Positions 9,680-18,584 of a stretch of 64,000 nucleotides of DNA are shown in pieces. The position numbers were made by a program, and so were the translations under genes. Within the stretch, counting starts at the first letter, position 1. The number at the start of each line of letters is the position of its first letter. Source of the DNA: Olsenella sp. Marseille-P4559 (lineage in GTDB: Bacteria; Actinomycetota; Coriobacteriia; Coriobacteriales; Atopobiaceae); contig NZ_LR027574.1 in NCBI RefSeq assembly GCF_900605015.1, positions 790,139-854,138 of the forward strand, read 5' to 3'. The notes beneath the pieces are model-generated. The model was not told where the DNA came from, did no database searches, and saw only the letters and a list, made by a program, of their open reading frames with translations.

Positions 9680-10896
9680 TCGTGATCGTCCTTCCTCAAC
9701 ATGTAGGCTGTGCCAGAGATGCGCAGAGGCTTGAGCACGACGCTCGGGGCACGATAGCCAACCCTCACGGTCTGCCCGCCCTTGAAGCAGTCCGCGAAAA
9801 ATGCCCGCTCGTCATCTCCCATGTAGGGAATGCGTTCCAGCGCGTCGATAACGTTGCCTGTCACAACTGCATGCGGCAGCAGGGCGACGCGAACCCCTTC
9901 CTGCACAATTGCGCCAGAGCCCTGTATCCAAAAGTTCATGGAGCCAGGCATAACCGACCCATTAAGAAACTTCTCCATACGAAAATAACGAACGGGCAGA
10001 CTGGGACGCTCGATGTGCGTGGAGGAGCTGACCAGGCTCATGCGCATCCTTGGCAGCAGCGGGTAGAGGATGGACTCCGCGCGCGCAAACCCCGAAAGCC
10101 CGCCTTCACCGCTAAATCGCTGAGTGTCCATCGTATTGCAGAGTTTGCCGTCTGCAACGAGAGTAATGGGCACTATCTTTGTCCCCTCGTCGTCGAACTT
10201 GTTCAGGCCACACACGCGCTCGTAGTCCCTGACGTCATCCCTGAAGATGATCTTCGGATCGAATGACGCGTGCGACAGCCGGGCTTTTACCAGTTCATAG
10301 GTGTCGCGCTCAATCATATGGCCGATTATCTCATGGAAGAACGCGCCAGCGGCCCTTGGCTCCAGCAGGACCGTGAGAGCCTCATCGAGCTGTTCGAATG
10401 CGGCAGACCTTCTCACTAGCGTAGCCATGGAGAGCTGTGACCCAACGACGGTACTCGTGAAATCACGGATGTCCTCCATCAAAGTTTCAGGTAATCCCTC
10501 GGAGAGGGGCACTTCCTCAACAAAGCAGTTGCCCGACTCCGTTCGAACGACTATCTTGAATGAGTTATAGAAGCGCACATCCTCACAGGCCGAAAAGCGC
10601 ACAAGCTCATGGTGCTCCTCGTAGTGGACAATGAGCTGCATCCTCAGGCGTCGCAGCCTTGCCGCGCATCCACAAAAGAACTCCTCCAGCGCTGTGCGAC
10701 TGTCCAGCAGGCTGCCAAGGACATCCGATGCCGCATGACATGCGCAGACCCGCTCGTTGAATCGGTAGCCACCATCATTCTGGAAGCCCACACCCACGGA
10801 GCCGGTACTCAGGAACGTAAGACGCCCACGAATAAAGGACAGCGTATTGACTTCCACCCGCCTCAGAGTCCTGTGTACTCCACGCCTACAGGTCAT
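9676..10896 (-). CDS. TldD-type zinc metalloprotease (RiPP leader peptidase candidate)
   Basis: The TldD signature HExxxH is present as HEIIGH (His188, Glu189, His193). A C-terminal CFKGGQTVRVG segment corresponds to the CGKDGQSVPVG segment of E. coli TldD, which supplies a zinc-ligand Cys. TldD enzymes work with TldE, the next gene, to trim unfolded peptides in a tunnel. At about 406 residues it is shorter than E. coli TldD (481), mainly at the N-terminus. I chose ATG at 10896 because AAGGGGA precedes it and it overlaps the permease stop by 11 bases. The frame is open further upstream inside the permease. Its place in the cluster suggests it removes the leader of the precursor at 13608-13805. 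Confidence 0.8.
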   Translation of the reverse strand: MTCRRGVHRTLRRVEVNTLSFIRGRLTFLSTGSVGVGFQNDGGYRFNERVCACHAASDVLGSLLDSRTALEEFFCGCAARLRRLRMQLIVHYEEHHELVRFSACEDVRFYNSFKIVVRTESGNCFVEEVPLSEGLPETLMEDIRDFTSTVVGSQLSMATLVRRSAAFEQLDEALTVLLEPRAAGAFFHEIIGHMIERDTYELVKARLSHASFDPKIIFRDDVRDYERVCGLNKFDDEGTKIVPITLVADGKLCNTMDTQRFSGEGGLSGFARAESILYPLLPRMRMSLVSSSTHIERPSLPVRYFRMEKFLNGSVMPGSMNFWIQGSGAIVQEGVRVALLPHAVVTGNVIDALERIPYMGDDERAFFADCFKGGQTVRVGYRAPSVVLKPLRISGTAYMLRKDDHE

Positions 10897-11560
10897 GGAC
10901 GTTCCCCTTGTAGAGGTGCCCGTAGCGGAAGAGGCACAACACGTAGGAGACGGCCCCCACCGCAGTGCAGGCGGCCACAAAGCGCGGAAGCGCCGTAAGC
11001 GGGTCAAAGAGGAAGGCGAACAGGAGGCTCACGCCCACACCCACGCCCGCCCAGACCGGACTCCTGTCCAGGTACCCACGCTGCCACCACAGGTTCACGG
11101 CCATGCCCACCCCCATGAGCAGGAAGAGCATGGAGCACACCACCACAGCGAGGGTTCCCGCGCCTATCGCGGTGCCCTGGAGGGCTCCGACGGTCAGGAA
11201 GAACCCCACGGTAACAGGGCAGAAGGCCAGCAAGGAGACGAGCGTAGGCACGACGGCCTTGGAGAGGAAGTACGCACCTGGCCTGACCCCGCCTAGCATG
11301 ACGTTGACCAGCGTGCCATCGCGCTTGTCCTCCGACAGGGAGACGGAGTAGTACTCCACGAAGCCTGTCGTCCCCGCAATCGCCATGGCCGTGATGCGCG
11401 CGTACTCGTCCCCGAGGACGTGGGCGGTCAGCCCGAACGGCGCGACAAACGCCAGCGCCACGAACCCGACCACACAGACCAGCAACCAGAACAGCGAGGA
11501 CGTTCGCGTCCTGACGAGACAGAGATCCTTCCACACGAGCGCCCGGACGACCCTACGCAT
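10886..11560 (-). CDS. ABC-2 type transporter permease (peptide export/immunity)
   Basis: This 224-residue membrane protein has about six predicted transmembrane segments, beginning SSLFWLLVCVVGFVALAF. It resembles the permeases that pair with a single ATPase in bacteriocin export or self-immunity. It overlaps the ATPase stop by eight bases and the TldD start by 11, so translation is coupled. A segment after the second helix (EYYSVSLSEDKRDGTLVN) fits the cytoplasmic coupling region of ABC-2 permeases. Whether it exports the mature peptide or protects the producer cannot be decided from sequence. Confidence 0.75.
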   Translation of the reverse strand: MRRVVRALVWKDLCLVRTRTSSLFWLLVCVVGFVALAFVAPFGLTAHVLGDEYARITAMAIAGTTGFVEYYSVSLSEDKRDGTLVNVMLGGVRPGAYFLSKAVVPTLVSLLAFCPVTVGFFLTVGALQGTAIGAGTLAVVVCSMLFLLMGVGMAVNLWWQRGYLDRSPVWAGVGVGVSLLFAFLFDPLTALPRFVAACTAVGAVSYVLCLFRYGHLYKGNVHDL

Positions 11561-12275
11561 CAGAACCGCCCCCCATACCCTCTGTGTGCCGCAGGTAAGA
11601 TGCCCTCAGATCCCCTTCGCTCAGGGACCTCGGGTCATGCTCGTCGGCGACCACCCGACCGCCCTGCAGCACGACCAGTCGGTCGGCGACCTCGCGGGCG
11701 AACGAGAGGTCGTGCGTCACCACGACGGCGCTCGCGCCGTGCTCGCGCCTCAGCTTCAGCTCTCGTACCAGCAGCTCCCAGGTCATGGGGTCGATGGAGT
11801 TGGTCGGCTCATCGAGCATCACGAGCGTGGGACCGAAGGCGAGGCCCGAGACGAGGTTGGCCCTCATTAGGAGGCCCGACGAAAGCGCCTTGAGGGGAAC
11901 ACCAAGCTGGCCCTCCAGCCCAAAACGGCACACGAGACCGTCCTCGACGGGGGCACCCAAAAGCAGCGAACGGAACCTTAGATTCTGCCTGAGCGTGAGT
12001 TCTCCGTTGAAGCCGAAGTCACCCGAGAGCAGGAAGATGCGGCTGTGGGATCCGACAACCCGCTTGTTGATGACGACCCCGCCGGACGCCGGCCTCAGCA
12101 GCCCATAGACCAGCCGCAGGAGCGTTGACTTGCCCGCCCCGTTGTGCCCGAGCAGGCAGGTGACCTCGCCCGCCCCAAGCGAGAGCGAGAAGCCGGAGAA
12201 GACCTCGACCCTGGGTTTCCTATACGCGAAGGAGAGGTCCTTGATGTCGATAACGGTATCGGGATCCTCGCTCAT
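11553..12275 (-). CDS. ABC transporter ATP-binding protein of the RiPP cluster
   Basis: This is a 240-residue ATPase with Walker A GHNGAGKST, Walker B LVMLDEPTN and the switch His in VVVTHDLSFA. The signature motif is degenerate: LSSGLLMRANL instead of LSGGQ. It overlaps the radical SAM stop by four bases (ATGA) and the permease start by eight. It should energise the adjacent six-helix permease to move the modified peptide across the membrane or confer self-protection. Confidence 0.85.
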   Translation of the reverse strand: MSEDPDTVIDIKDLSFAYRKPRVEVFSGFSLSLGAGEVTCLLGHNGAGKSTLLRLVYGLLRPASGGVVINKRVVGSHSRIFLLSGDFGFNGELTLRQNLRFRSLLLGAPVEDGLVCRFGLEGQLGVPLKALSSGLLMRANLVSGLAFGPTLVMLDEPTNSIDPMTWELLVRELKLRREHGASAVVVTHDLSFAREVADRLVVLQGGRVVADEHDPRSLSEGDLRASYLRHTEGMGGGSDA

Positions 12276-13615
12276 GCGACCACATCCAAAAGTCGTTGTA
12301 TGCGTTTCTCCTGCATCTCAAACCATAGGCAATTGGAAGTGGAATCCCTGTTTGTCAAGGCCGCCGCGATATATCCTCGGCAGGCAGAGAAGTTCGAGCA
12401 CTGTCCGCATGTTGCTTCGCAGGGGGTCGACACGCCTTTCATAAGTGTGTTTGTCTTGCGCACTACTGCCATCAGGGGCTCGTCAATCACGTTGCCCAGC
12501 TTGCACATGAGCATGGGGCACGGACGGGCGTTGAAGTCTGGGTCTATGACCATCATTTTGATACCTGTACCACAGGCATGGTCGATGGTCGACAAGTCAT
12601 GCGTTTCAAGGGCCTCTATCCTAAAGTCGTCTGTATCAAACTTGCTCTTAAGTCTCTCGATGAGCGGGCGCATGCTGCCCTCGCTCCATGAGGTACCAAG
12701 GTGCGAGGAAGTCGCCCTTCCCTCTTGCAATAACACTCCGAATCTAAGGACGGAAACACGTCGCGCTCTCATGCTTTCACAAAGAGAAGCAATCTCCGCT
12801 TCAGTTTGTGAGATGAGGGTCGTAGCCACGCTTACCTTCACGCCCTTGCATATAGCCAAATCTATAAAGGCCAGCGCCCTAGTAAACGCATCTTTGCGAC
12901 CTCTTATCTTGTTGTGATAACCCTCAAATCCATCAATGCTTACCTGCACCAGATCCATAGGGCCTGACAGAGCAGAAAGGACGCGTGTTGCAACGGCATC
13001 AGAAGCATACCCACTAGTCGCTATGGATACCTGCGTGTACTTTTGTTCAAGATGCTCAATCAGCTCGACAAGATACGGATAACCCAATGGCTCCCCACCC
13101 GTAAGTTGTATGCCCTGAACACCGATAACGTCCACGATCTCGTCAACCAGGGAGACAGCAGAGCGATAATCCATCATCGGCCCGTCTGCAGCATCAAGAT
13201 AACAGTGCATGCAGCGCAATGGGCAACTGTGCGTAAGCTCGAGAATAAAACTGTTAGGCGTATATACCTCACTTGTGCCAAGCACGGGAATACAAACGTC
13301 ACGCTCCCATCGCCGTCGTTCGAACCCAACAACGCCAAGGCTCACAAGCTTGCCAATGAATTCACAACAAAGCCACTTGAGATCTTCATGGGAGGTAGAA
13401 TACCTGCACGCAAGTTCATCAAGAATCTCACGCTGTGTGTGAGCGCCATCCAGCCATTTGACAATCTCAAGCGCCGAACTGTTGATTACAAGAGGGACTC
13501 GACGAGCTGGGAGATCAACAAACAGAATGCTGTATGAAGATTGCCGCTTAATGAGAGCGGCAACCTTGAAAACAGAAAAATCGCTCAATGATTGAGGCAC
13601 GATTGTGTTAGCCAA
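12272..13615 (-). CDS. Radical SAM/SPASM peptide maturase with N-terminal PqqD-like recognition domain
   Basis: This 447-residue enzyme should modify the precursor encoded just upstream. Residues about 35-100 look like a PqqD-type RiPP recognition element (RRVPLVINSSALEIVKWLDG, then helices). The [4Fe-4S]/SAM motif is C131PLRC135MHC138. The SAM-binding GGEP (LTGGEPLGYP) follows. A C-terminal SPASM region contains several Cys (RPCPMLMCKLGN, then CEATCGQCSNFSAC and a last Cys) for auxiliary clusters. This layout is shared by sactipeptide and ranthipeptide maturases, which make Cys thioether links. The start is TTG at 13615, embedded in the precursor's last codons (overlap TTGGCTAA), with no separate ribosome site, so translation is probably coupled. 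Confidence 0.9.
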   Translation of the reverse strand: MANTIVPQSLSDFSVFKVAALIKRQSSYSILFVDLPARRVPLVINSSALEIVKWLDGAHTQREILDELACRYSTSHEDLKWLCCEFIGKLVSLGVVGFERRRWERDVCIPVLGTSEVYTPNSFILELTHSCPLRCMHCYLDAADGPMMDYRSAVSLVDEIVDVIGVQGIQLTGGEPLGYPYLVELIEHLEQKYTQVSIATSGYASDAVATRVLSALSGPMDLVQVSIDGFEGYHNKIRGRKDAFTRALAFIDLAICKGVKVSVATTLISQTEAEIASLCESMRARRVSVLRFGVLLQEGRATSSHLGTSWSEGSMRPLIERLKSKFDTDDFRIEALETHDLSTIDHACGTGIKMMVIDPDFNARPCPMLMCKLGNVIDEPLMAVVRKTNTLMKGVSTPCEATCGQCSNFSACRGYIAAALTNRDSTSNCLWFEMQEKRIQRLLDVVA

Positions 13616-13805
13616 GCACTACAGTAAGGGCTGAACAAAGCCCATAGATGACGGGTCCTGCCCCCATCCCTCCAATGATGGTAGCCGCTACAGCTGGATA
13701 GAGTGCGCAACCACCAAGCCCATCTGCAAATTCCTCTGACCCAAACGCAATTGTAGGTGCTTCCATTTCTTGCCTAGCAGTCTTTTCCATTTCACGCGCA
13801 TCCAC
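13608..13805 (-). CDS. Candidate RiPP precursor peptide, two-Cys hydrophobic core
   Basis: This is a 65-residue peptide at the head of the radical SAM operon. An acidic, helical leader (residues 1-32, with PTIAFGSEEFADGLGG) precedes a hydrophobic Gly-rich core (residues 33-65). The core has only two Cys, Cys33 and Cys57, and contains TIIGGMGAGPVIYG. The leader end resembles a double-glycine processing site, although the cluster carries a TldD/TldE pair instead of a C39 peptidase. GTG at 13805 is preferred because AAAGGAGG lies nine bases upstream. An in-frame ATG at 13835 overlaps that ribosome site and is less likely. The last eight bases overlap the maturase TTG start. I do not recognise the core as any named bacteriocin. 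Confidence 0.72.
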   Translation of the reverse strand: MDAREMEKTARQEMEAPTIAFGSEEFADGLGGCALYPAVAATIIGGMGAGPVIYGLCSALTVVLG

Positions 13806-13940
13806 AACAAACCCCCTCCTTTGAACGCATCCCATACCAGTCCAAGGAGCTGAAAAGAATATACACCCATGCTCTTATATAATTTTGCGCTCGGGTACTG
13901 CAGGCGGATGATTTGTTCCGGTAGACGAATCATCAGACAG
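13806..13940 (-). promoter_or_regulatory. Putative promoter and operator of the RiPP operon
   Basis: The ribosome site AAAGGAGG of the precursor lies just upstream of 13805. An AT-rich block read on the minus strand as AAAATTATATAAG (about 13877-13890) could hold the -10 box. Further upstream is an inverted repeat GATGATT (13907-13913) and AATCATC (13928-13934) with a 14-base spacer, a plausible regulator site. No regulator gene lies in the cluster. The -35 box is not clear. Confidence 0.35.
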
Positions 13941-14537
13941 GTCGTGAGGCAGGATGGGTCTTCGGCTGGCCGTATCAGGGCGCAACATGGGGCAGAGCAT
14001 CAGAACCATGCCGTGAGGGCCTCGCCCACTCAAAGGAAGAGCGTCAGTAGGGCCTCTTCCTGACGAGCATGCCGGAGAGCAGCCTGCCTCCGGAACACAG
14101 CATCCCTGCCATCCGAACGAGCACCGCTTCGAACGGCATGCGATGCGGGCGATGGTGTCGAAGCTCTCCGAAGCGAAGGTCCGCGTAAGGAGGAGGAAGA
14201 TCCACCAATGCCTTCCCGAAAGGGCTCGATTCCGTCATCCAGTCTGCCAGAGGCGCCGCTAGGGGCTTCGGGAACACTGCCTACTTCAGGACCATCATCT
14301 TCCTCAGGCTCGGGAAGCCAGGCTTCTCGGTCCAAAGTCTGCTGGCATGCGCTACCCACTAGAAACGCCAAAGAGCCAGAAACTGCCGGATAAGTGCAGC
14401 TAACCGACCACGAAAGACCTAAACGGCGAGAAATCACGAGAGAGACCTGCGGGATGCACCTTGCAGTGCCAAATTGACGCCGGAAGGCCGATTGCCGCAC
14501 CCCACGCCTGGCGCAAAAATGCGCCGTCGCGCTAAAG
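13941..14537. other. Non-coding or decayed stretch between the RiPP cluster and the dap operon
   Basis: About 600 bases without a gene I can support. On the minus strand near 14300-14420 one frame reads like a signal peptide with a lipobox (SLAFLVGSACQQ) followed by an acidic Pro-rich segment. The frame then runs into low-complexity sequence. Around 14044-14277 another frame reads WMTESSPFGKALVDLPPPY. This may be a frameshifted lipoprotein remnant, but I cannot confirm it. GGCGCA-TTTT-TGCGCC at about 14510 is a small hairpin without a T-run. Confidence 0.3.
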
Positions 14538-15239
14538 CTACAGCGTGCGCAGCGCGTCTACCAACGCAGTCTTGGCCTCGGTCTTCTCGTCCTTCATCTT
14601 GATCACGCGCGCGGGGCACCCAGCGACAACGGCCCCCGCCGGCACGTCCTCAGTCACCACGGCACCCGCCGCGACCACGGCACCCTTGCCCACGCGGCAC
14701 CCCTCGATCACCACGGAGTTGGCACCGAGAAGCACGTCATCCTCTATCACGACGGGCGTTGCGCTCGCAGGCTCAACGACACCGGCAAGCACGCAGCCGG
14801 CACCCACGTGGCAGCGCGCGCCAACCATCGCGCGCCCACCCAGTACCGCCCCCATGTCGATCATCGTGCCCGGACCGACGACCGCGCCAATGTTGACGAT
14901 CGCACCCATCATGACCACGGCATTGTCGCCAATCTCCACCTGGTCGCGGATAATGGCGCCAGGCTCGATGCGAGCGTTCACCCCGCGCACGTCAAGCAAG
15001 GGTACGCCGGAGTTGCGCCGGTCGTTCTCGACGACGACGTCGAGAACGTCGTCGCCTGCCGCCTCGAGGGCGGGCCCCACCTCGGACCAATCGCCAAAGA
15101 CGACGAGGTCACCCGTTCCAAAGACGTGAGAGTTGGGCCCAAAGTCCACACTCGCCCCGGGGACAAGCTTGACGTATGCCTTGACCGGCGTCTTCTTTGG
15201 TGCGCCTGCAATGAAGTCGATGATTTCCTGGGCGTCCAT
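14538..15239 (-). CDS. dapH: 2,3,4,5-tetrahydropyridine-2,6-dicarboxylate N-acetyltransferase
   Basis: This enzyme acetylates tetrahydrodipicolinate with acetyl-CoA, the entry to the acetylated branch of diaminopimelate/lysine synthesis. The 233-residue protein has an N-terminal DapH domain ([23 protein letters not shown]) and a C-terminal left-handed beta helix of hexapeptide repeats (about residues 85-205, for example [17 protein letters not shown]). It ends the operon lysA-dapA-dapB-dapH, 54 bases after dapB. Using the acetyl branch implies a dedicated aminotransferase and deacetylase. A decayed aminotransferase gene lies at 19740-20384. Confidence 0.95.
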   Translation of the reverse strand: MDAQEIIDFIAGAPKKTPVKAYVKLVPGASVDFGPNSHVFGTGDLVVFGDWSEVGPALEAAGDDVLDVVVENDRRNSGVPLLDVRGVNARIEPGAIIRDQVEIGDNAVVMMGAIVNIGAVVGPGTMIDMGAVLGGRAMVGARCHVGAGCVLAGVVEPASATPVVIEDDVLLGANSVVIEGCRVGKGAVVAAGAVVTEDVPAGAVVAGCPARVIKMKDEKTEAKTALVDALRTL

Positions 15240-15293
15240 GGGGTCCCCTCTCGTAGTCGCCTTGCTGCGCGTTGCTCAGCCTATCCCAACCAA

Positions 15294-16016
15294 CTATCCA
15301 AACATGAGCGTGTCGAAGTCGTAGAAGCCGGCCTCGCGTGCACGCAGGCGCCTTGCCGCGGCAATGGCGCCGTTCACGAAGATCTGGCGGCTCGTCGCGC
15401 GGTGCGTGAGCACGACCTCCTCGTCATCGCCGAGGAAGAGCACCTCGTGCGTCCCGGCCACAGTGCCGCCGCGCAGGCTGTGCATGCCGATCTCGCTGGC
15501 GGGTCGCGGCCCCACGATGCCCTCGCGCCCGTGAGCCACGGACTTCTCGCCTGCGGGGTCCACAGCCTGGAGCAGCATCCTTGCCGTGCCCGAGGGGGCG
15601 TCGACCTTGCGGTTGTGGTGGCACTCTACAATCTCCACGTCCCAGCCGGGAAGCGATGCCGCCGCCTCGCCCGCAAGGTGACGTAGCGCCGCCACGCCGA
15701 GCGAGTAGTTGCCGCTCCAGATGACGGGCGCTGCCTCCCCCAAAGCCCGCAGGCGCGAGAGGTCGTCTTCCGTAAGGCCCGTCGTCCCCGAGACCAGGGC
15801 GGCATGCGTGCGCCGCACGTAGGCCTCCACATGGGAAAGGGAGGCGGGTGCCGAGAAGTCAATCACGAGGTCTGCCGCCGGCGCGTCCGAGTCCAGCTCG
15901 GAGATGTTATCCACGTCGTAGCCATCCGCAAGCGAGAGCTCCGCGTCCGCCTCGACAGCCGCGCAAATCAAAGACCCCATGCGCCCTCTGGCACCAACCA
16001 CAACTACGCTAGCCAA
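15294..16016 (-). CDS. dapB: 4-hydroxy-tetrahydrodipicolinate reductase
   Basis: This is the NAD(P)H-dependent reductase of the DAP pathway. The N-terminal Rossmann motif is VVGARGRMGS. The catalytic and substrate-binding region reads VECHHNRKVDAPSGTA, the DapB signature with the conserved HH and K. At 240 residues it has normal length. The start is a TTG at 16016 inside the last codons of dapA (overlap TTGGCTAG), with no ribosome site of its own, so translation is probably coupled to dapA. Confidence 0.95.
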   Translation of the reverse strand: MASVVVVGARGRMGSLICAAVEADAELSLADGYDVDNISELDSDAPAADLVIDFSAPASLSHVEAYVRRTHAALVSGTTGLTEDDLSRLRALGEAAPVIWSGNYSLGVAALRHLAGEAAASLPGWDVEIVECHHNRKVDAPSGTARMLLQAVDPAGEKSVAHGREGIVGPRPASEIGMHSLRGGTVAGTHEVLFLGDDEEVVLTHRATSRQIFVNGAIAAARRLRAREAGFYDFDTLMFG

Positions 16017-16899
16017 GCAGACCAGCCCCCCTCATGGCAGCCTCGAGGCGAGCATCCGCCTCGGGCGAGAGCTGCCAGAGCGGCAGGCGCACCGTAGGCC
16101 CGGTGAGCCCCATCTTGGCAAGCGCCGCCTTCACGGGGATGGGGTTGACCTCGCCAAAGAGCGCATGGATCAGGTCGAGGTTCTCGAGCTGGACCTTGAG
16201 CGCGCCGGCAGTGTCGCCAGAGAGCCACCTTGCGCACATGTCATGCACCGCATGTGGGGCGACGTCTGCCCACACCGAGACAACGCCCACGCCACCCAGG
16301 GAGAGAATCGGCACCACCATGTCATCGTTGCCGCTCATCATGCGGAAGTCGTCCGTGAGGTAGCGCGCCACCATCGTCGCATAGGAAATGCTTCCCGAGG
16401 CCTCCTTGATGCCCCACGCGTTGGGGTGCGTGGCCAGGCGCGCGACGTTCCCCTCCGAGATGGAGCAGCCCGTGCGACCGGGGATGTTATAGAGCAGGCA
16501 GGGCACGTCGACCTGGTCGAGGACCGTCGTGAAGTGGCGGTAGATGCCCTCCTCGTTGGACTTGTTGTAGTACGGCGTGATGAGGAGCAGGCCGTCAGCA
16601 CCAAGCTTCTCGAGGCCCTTTGCCTTGCGCAGCGACTCGGCCGTGGAGTTGGAGCCGGCGCCACCGATGACGGGCACGCGACCCGCCACGCGGGCGATGA
16701 CCGTGCTCGCGACTTCGAGGTCCTCCTCGTCAGTCATCGTCGACAACTCGCCTGTGGTCCCCAGGACCAGGATGCCGTCGGTCCCGTTCTCCAGGTGGAA
16801 GTCGACCAGGCGCTCCAACGACCCGAAGTCGATGGAGCCGTCCTCCAGAAACGGCGTGACCAGCGCTACGACAGAACCGGTAAGTCCCTGCATGTCCAT
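16009..16899 (-). CDS. dapA: 4-hydroxy-tetrahydrodipicolinate synthase
   Basis: This aldolase condenses pyruvate with aspartate semialdehyde in the cytosol. In its 296 residues the substrate loop GTTGELSTM, the catalytic Tyr region (YNIPGRTG) and the Schiff-base Lys (GIKEASG) are all present in the expected order of a TIM barrel. It follows lysA by about 55 bases and overlaps dapB by eight. Confidence 0.96.
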   Translation of the reverse strand: MDMQGLTGSVVALVTPFLEDGSIDFGSLERLVDFHLENGTDGILVLGTTGELSTMTDEEDLEVASTVIARVAGRVPVIGGAGSNSTAESLRKAKGLEKLGADGLLLITPYYNKSNEEGIYRHFTTVLDQVDVPCLLYNIPGRTGCSISEGNVARLATHPNAWGIKEASGSISYATMVARYLTDDFRMMSGNDDMVVPILSLGGVGVVSVWADVAPHAVHDMCARWLSGDTAGALKVQLENLDLIHALFGEVNPIPVKAALAKMGLTGPTVRLPLWQLSPEADARLEAAMRGAGLLG

Positions 16900-16953
16900 T
16901 GTGCGTCCCCTCTCGTACCTGCGCCGCCAGGCGCCCTGCGCGTAAAAGAACCG

Positions 16954-18243
16954 TTAGTCTTCCAGGTGGGCCAGTGCCGAGAAGCGCGAACCCGGGAAGT
17001 CGAGTGTCGCAAAATAGTCTGCCGGCGTCTCGGCCCGCCGGATGAGATCGAACGAGCCGTCCTCGCGCAAGAGCAGCTCCGCCGAGCGAAGCGTGCCGTT
17101 GTAGTTGTAGCCCATCGAGTGCCCGTGGGCGCCGGCATCATGAATGAAGAGCAGGTCGCCGATTGTGACCTCGGGCAACATGCGGCCCTTGGCAAACTGG
17201 TCTGAGTTCTCGCAAAGCCTGCCTACCACGTTGTAGCGATGGGTTTCGGGCTCTCCCTCGTGCCCCATCACGCTGATGTGGTGGTAGGCACCGTAGACGG
17301 CAGGTCGCATGAGGTTGGAGGCGCAGGCGTCAACGCCCAGGTAGTCGCGGTAGGTGACCTTCTCGTGCATCACGCGGGCCACAAGCCCTCCCGCAGGAGC
17401 CAGCATCCAGCGGCCAAGCTCGGCCGCAAGCGACACGTCACCCAGGCCCGCGGGGGCAAGGACCCCCTCGTACACGTCGCGCACGCCAGCACCAACCGCA
17501 GCGATATCCACGGGGACGTCTTCCGGCCGGTAGTCCACGCCGATGCCTCCGGAGAGGTCCACGAGCCCCACGCGCACCCCAACCTCGCGCGAGAGTCGCA
17601 CGGCAAGCTTGAAAAGCACGCGCGCAAGGCGTGGGTAGTAGTCCTCCACCTGCGTGTTCGAGGCGAGAAACGCGTGAAGCCCAAACTCGGTCACGCCCAT
17701 GGCAGAAAGCCTGCGCGCGGCCTCCATGACCTGCTCGACCGTCATCCCAAACTTCGAGTCCTCGGGCTCGCCAATGATGCCGTTGGAGGCCTCGAAGCTC
17801 CCGCCTGGGTTCACGCGCAGGCAGACCATGGAGGGAAGCTTGCCGTCCAGCGCCCGCACCAGGCAACCCACCATGTCAAGCGAGTCGAGGTTGATGATGG
17901 CACCCAGCTCGTGGGCTCGGCGGTAGTCCACGTCGGGCGTGTCGTTCGAGGAGAGCATGATGCGCTCGCCTCGCACGCCGCAGGCATCGGCGAGCGCAAG
18001 CTCTGTGCCGGTCGCGCAGTCGCAGCCACAGCCCTCTTCGGCGAGAATCGAGATGACCGTGGGATTTGGGGTGGCCTTTACGGCAAAGTACTCACAGAAG
18101 CCCGGATTCCACGAGAAGGCAGCCTTGAGGGCCCGTGCTCGCTCGCGGATGACCTTCTCGCTGTAGACGTAGAAGGGCGTGGGCCATTGCGCAGCGGCAC
18201 GCTCGAGCTGGTCCTTTGTGGCAAACGGTTGCTTCTCCCCCAT
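16954..18243 (-). CDS. lysA: Diaminopimelate decarboxylase
   Basis: This PLP enzyme converts meso-DAP to L-lysine. The 429-residue protein shows the PLP-lysine region YFAVKATPNP, the phosphate-binding Gly-rich segment DLSGGIGVDY, and the dimer-interface Cys-containing segment LLFIHDAGAHG near the C-terminus. The ATG at 18243 starts MGEKQPFATKDQL. The frame is open further upstream, but that part does not look like LysA. A GGGGGAG stretch sits very close to the ATG, so the exact start is uncertain. First gene of the lysA-dapA-dapB-dapH operon. I looked for a lysine riboswitch upstream and did not see one. Confidence 0.93.
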   Translation of the reverse strand: MGEKQPFATKDQLERAAAQWPTPFYVYSEKVIRERARALKAAFSWNPGFCEYFAVKATPNPTVISILAEEGCGCDCATGTELALADACGVRGERIMLSSNDTPDVDYRRAHELGAIINLDSLDMVGCLVRALDGKLPSMVCLRVNPGGSFEASNGIIGEPEDSKFGMTVEQVMEAARRLSAMGVTEFGLHAFLASNTQVEDYYPRLARVLFKLAVRLSREVGVRVGLVDLSGGIGVDYRPEDVPVDIAAVGAGVRDVYEGVLAPAGLGDVSLAAELGRWMLAPAGGLVARVMHEKVTYRDYLGVDACASNLMRPAVYGAYHHISVMGHEGEPETHRYNVVGRLCENSDQFAKGRMLPEVTIGDLLFIHDAGAHGHSMGYNYNGTLRSAELLLREDGSFDLIRRAETPADYFATLDFPGSRFSALAHLED

Positions 18244-18584
18244 GGCTCCCCCAGACGCGTCTGCAGGGGCGCCGCCGGGACCCACGCAGTCGCATGGCCG
18301 GGGATAGCGCTCCCGCAGATCTTCTCTACGGACAGTCCCAGCAGTATTCCCGCCGAGCCCACCGCCACGCCACGCCTGGCGCGGAAGTTCGGCGGGCATC
18401 GCCTCTCCTGGAATCCTTGCCCGCCGGCTCCACCAGGACCATCGTGCCCGCTCCTCTATCGTGGGGATAACGCTAGCATCCATGGCATGCCGGCGCAAGA
18501 TGCGGCAACACAATGGTCACGCTTTGAGTATGCTTAGGGTCACGCGCTTGCTACGCGGCCACATGCCACGCTCGGGAGGTCCAC

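Noticed and set aside
14030..14500. A lipoprotein gene in the gap before dapH
   Set aside because: A signal-peptide-like stretch with a lipobox is seen, but the frame becomes low-complexity and no ribosome site supports it. It is noted only as a possible remnant.
18244..18584. Lysine riboswitch upstream of lysA
   Set aside because: I looked for the conserved lysine-riboswitch helices in the upstream gap and found no matching pattern.
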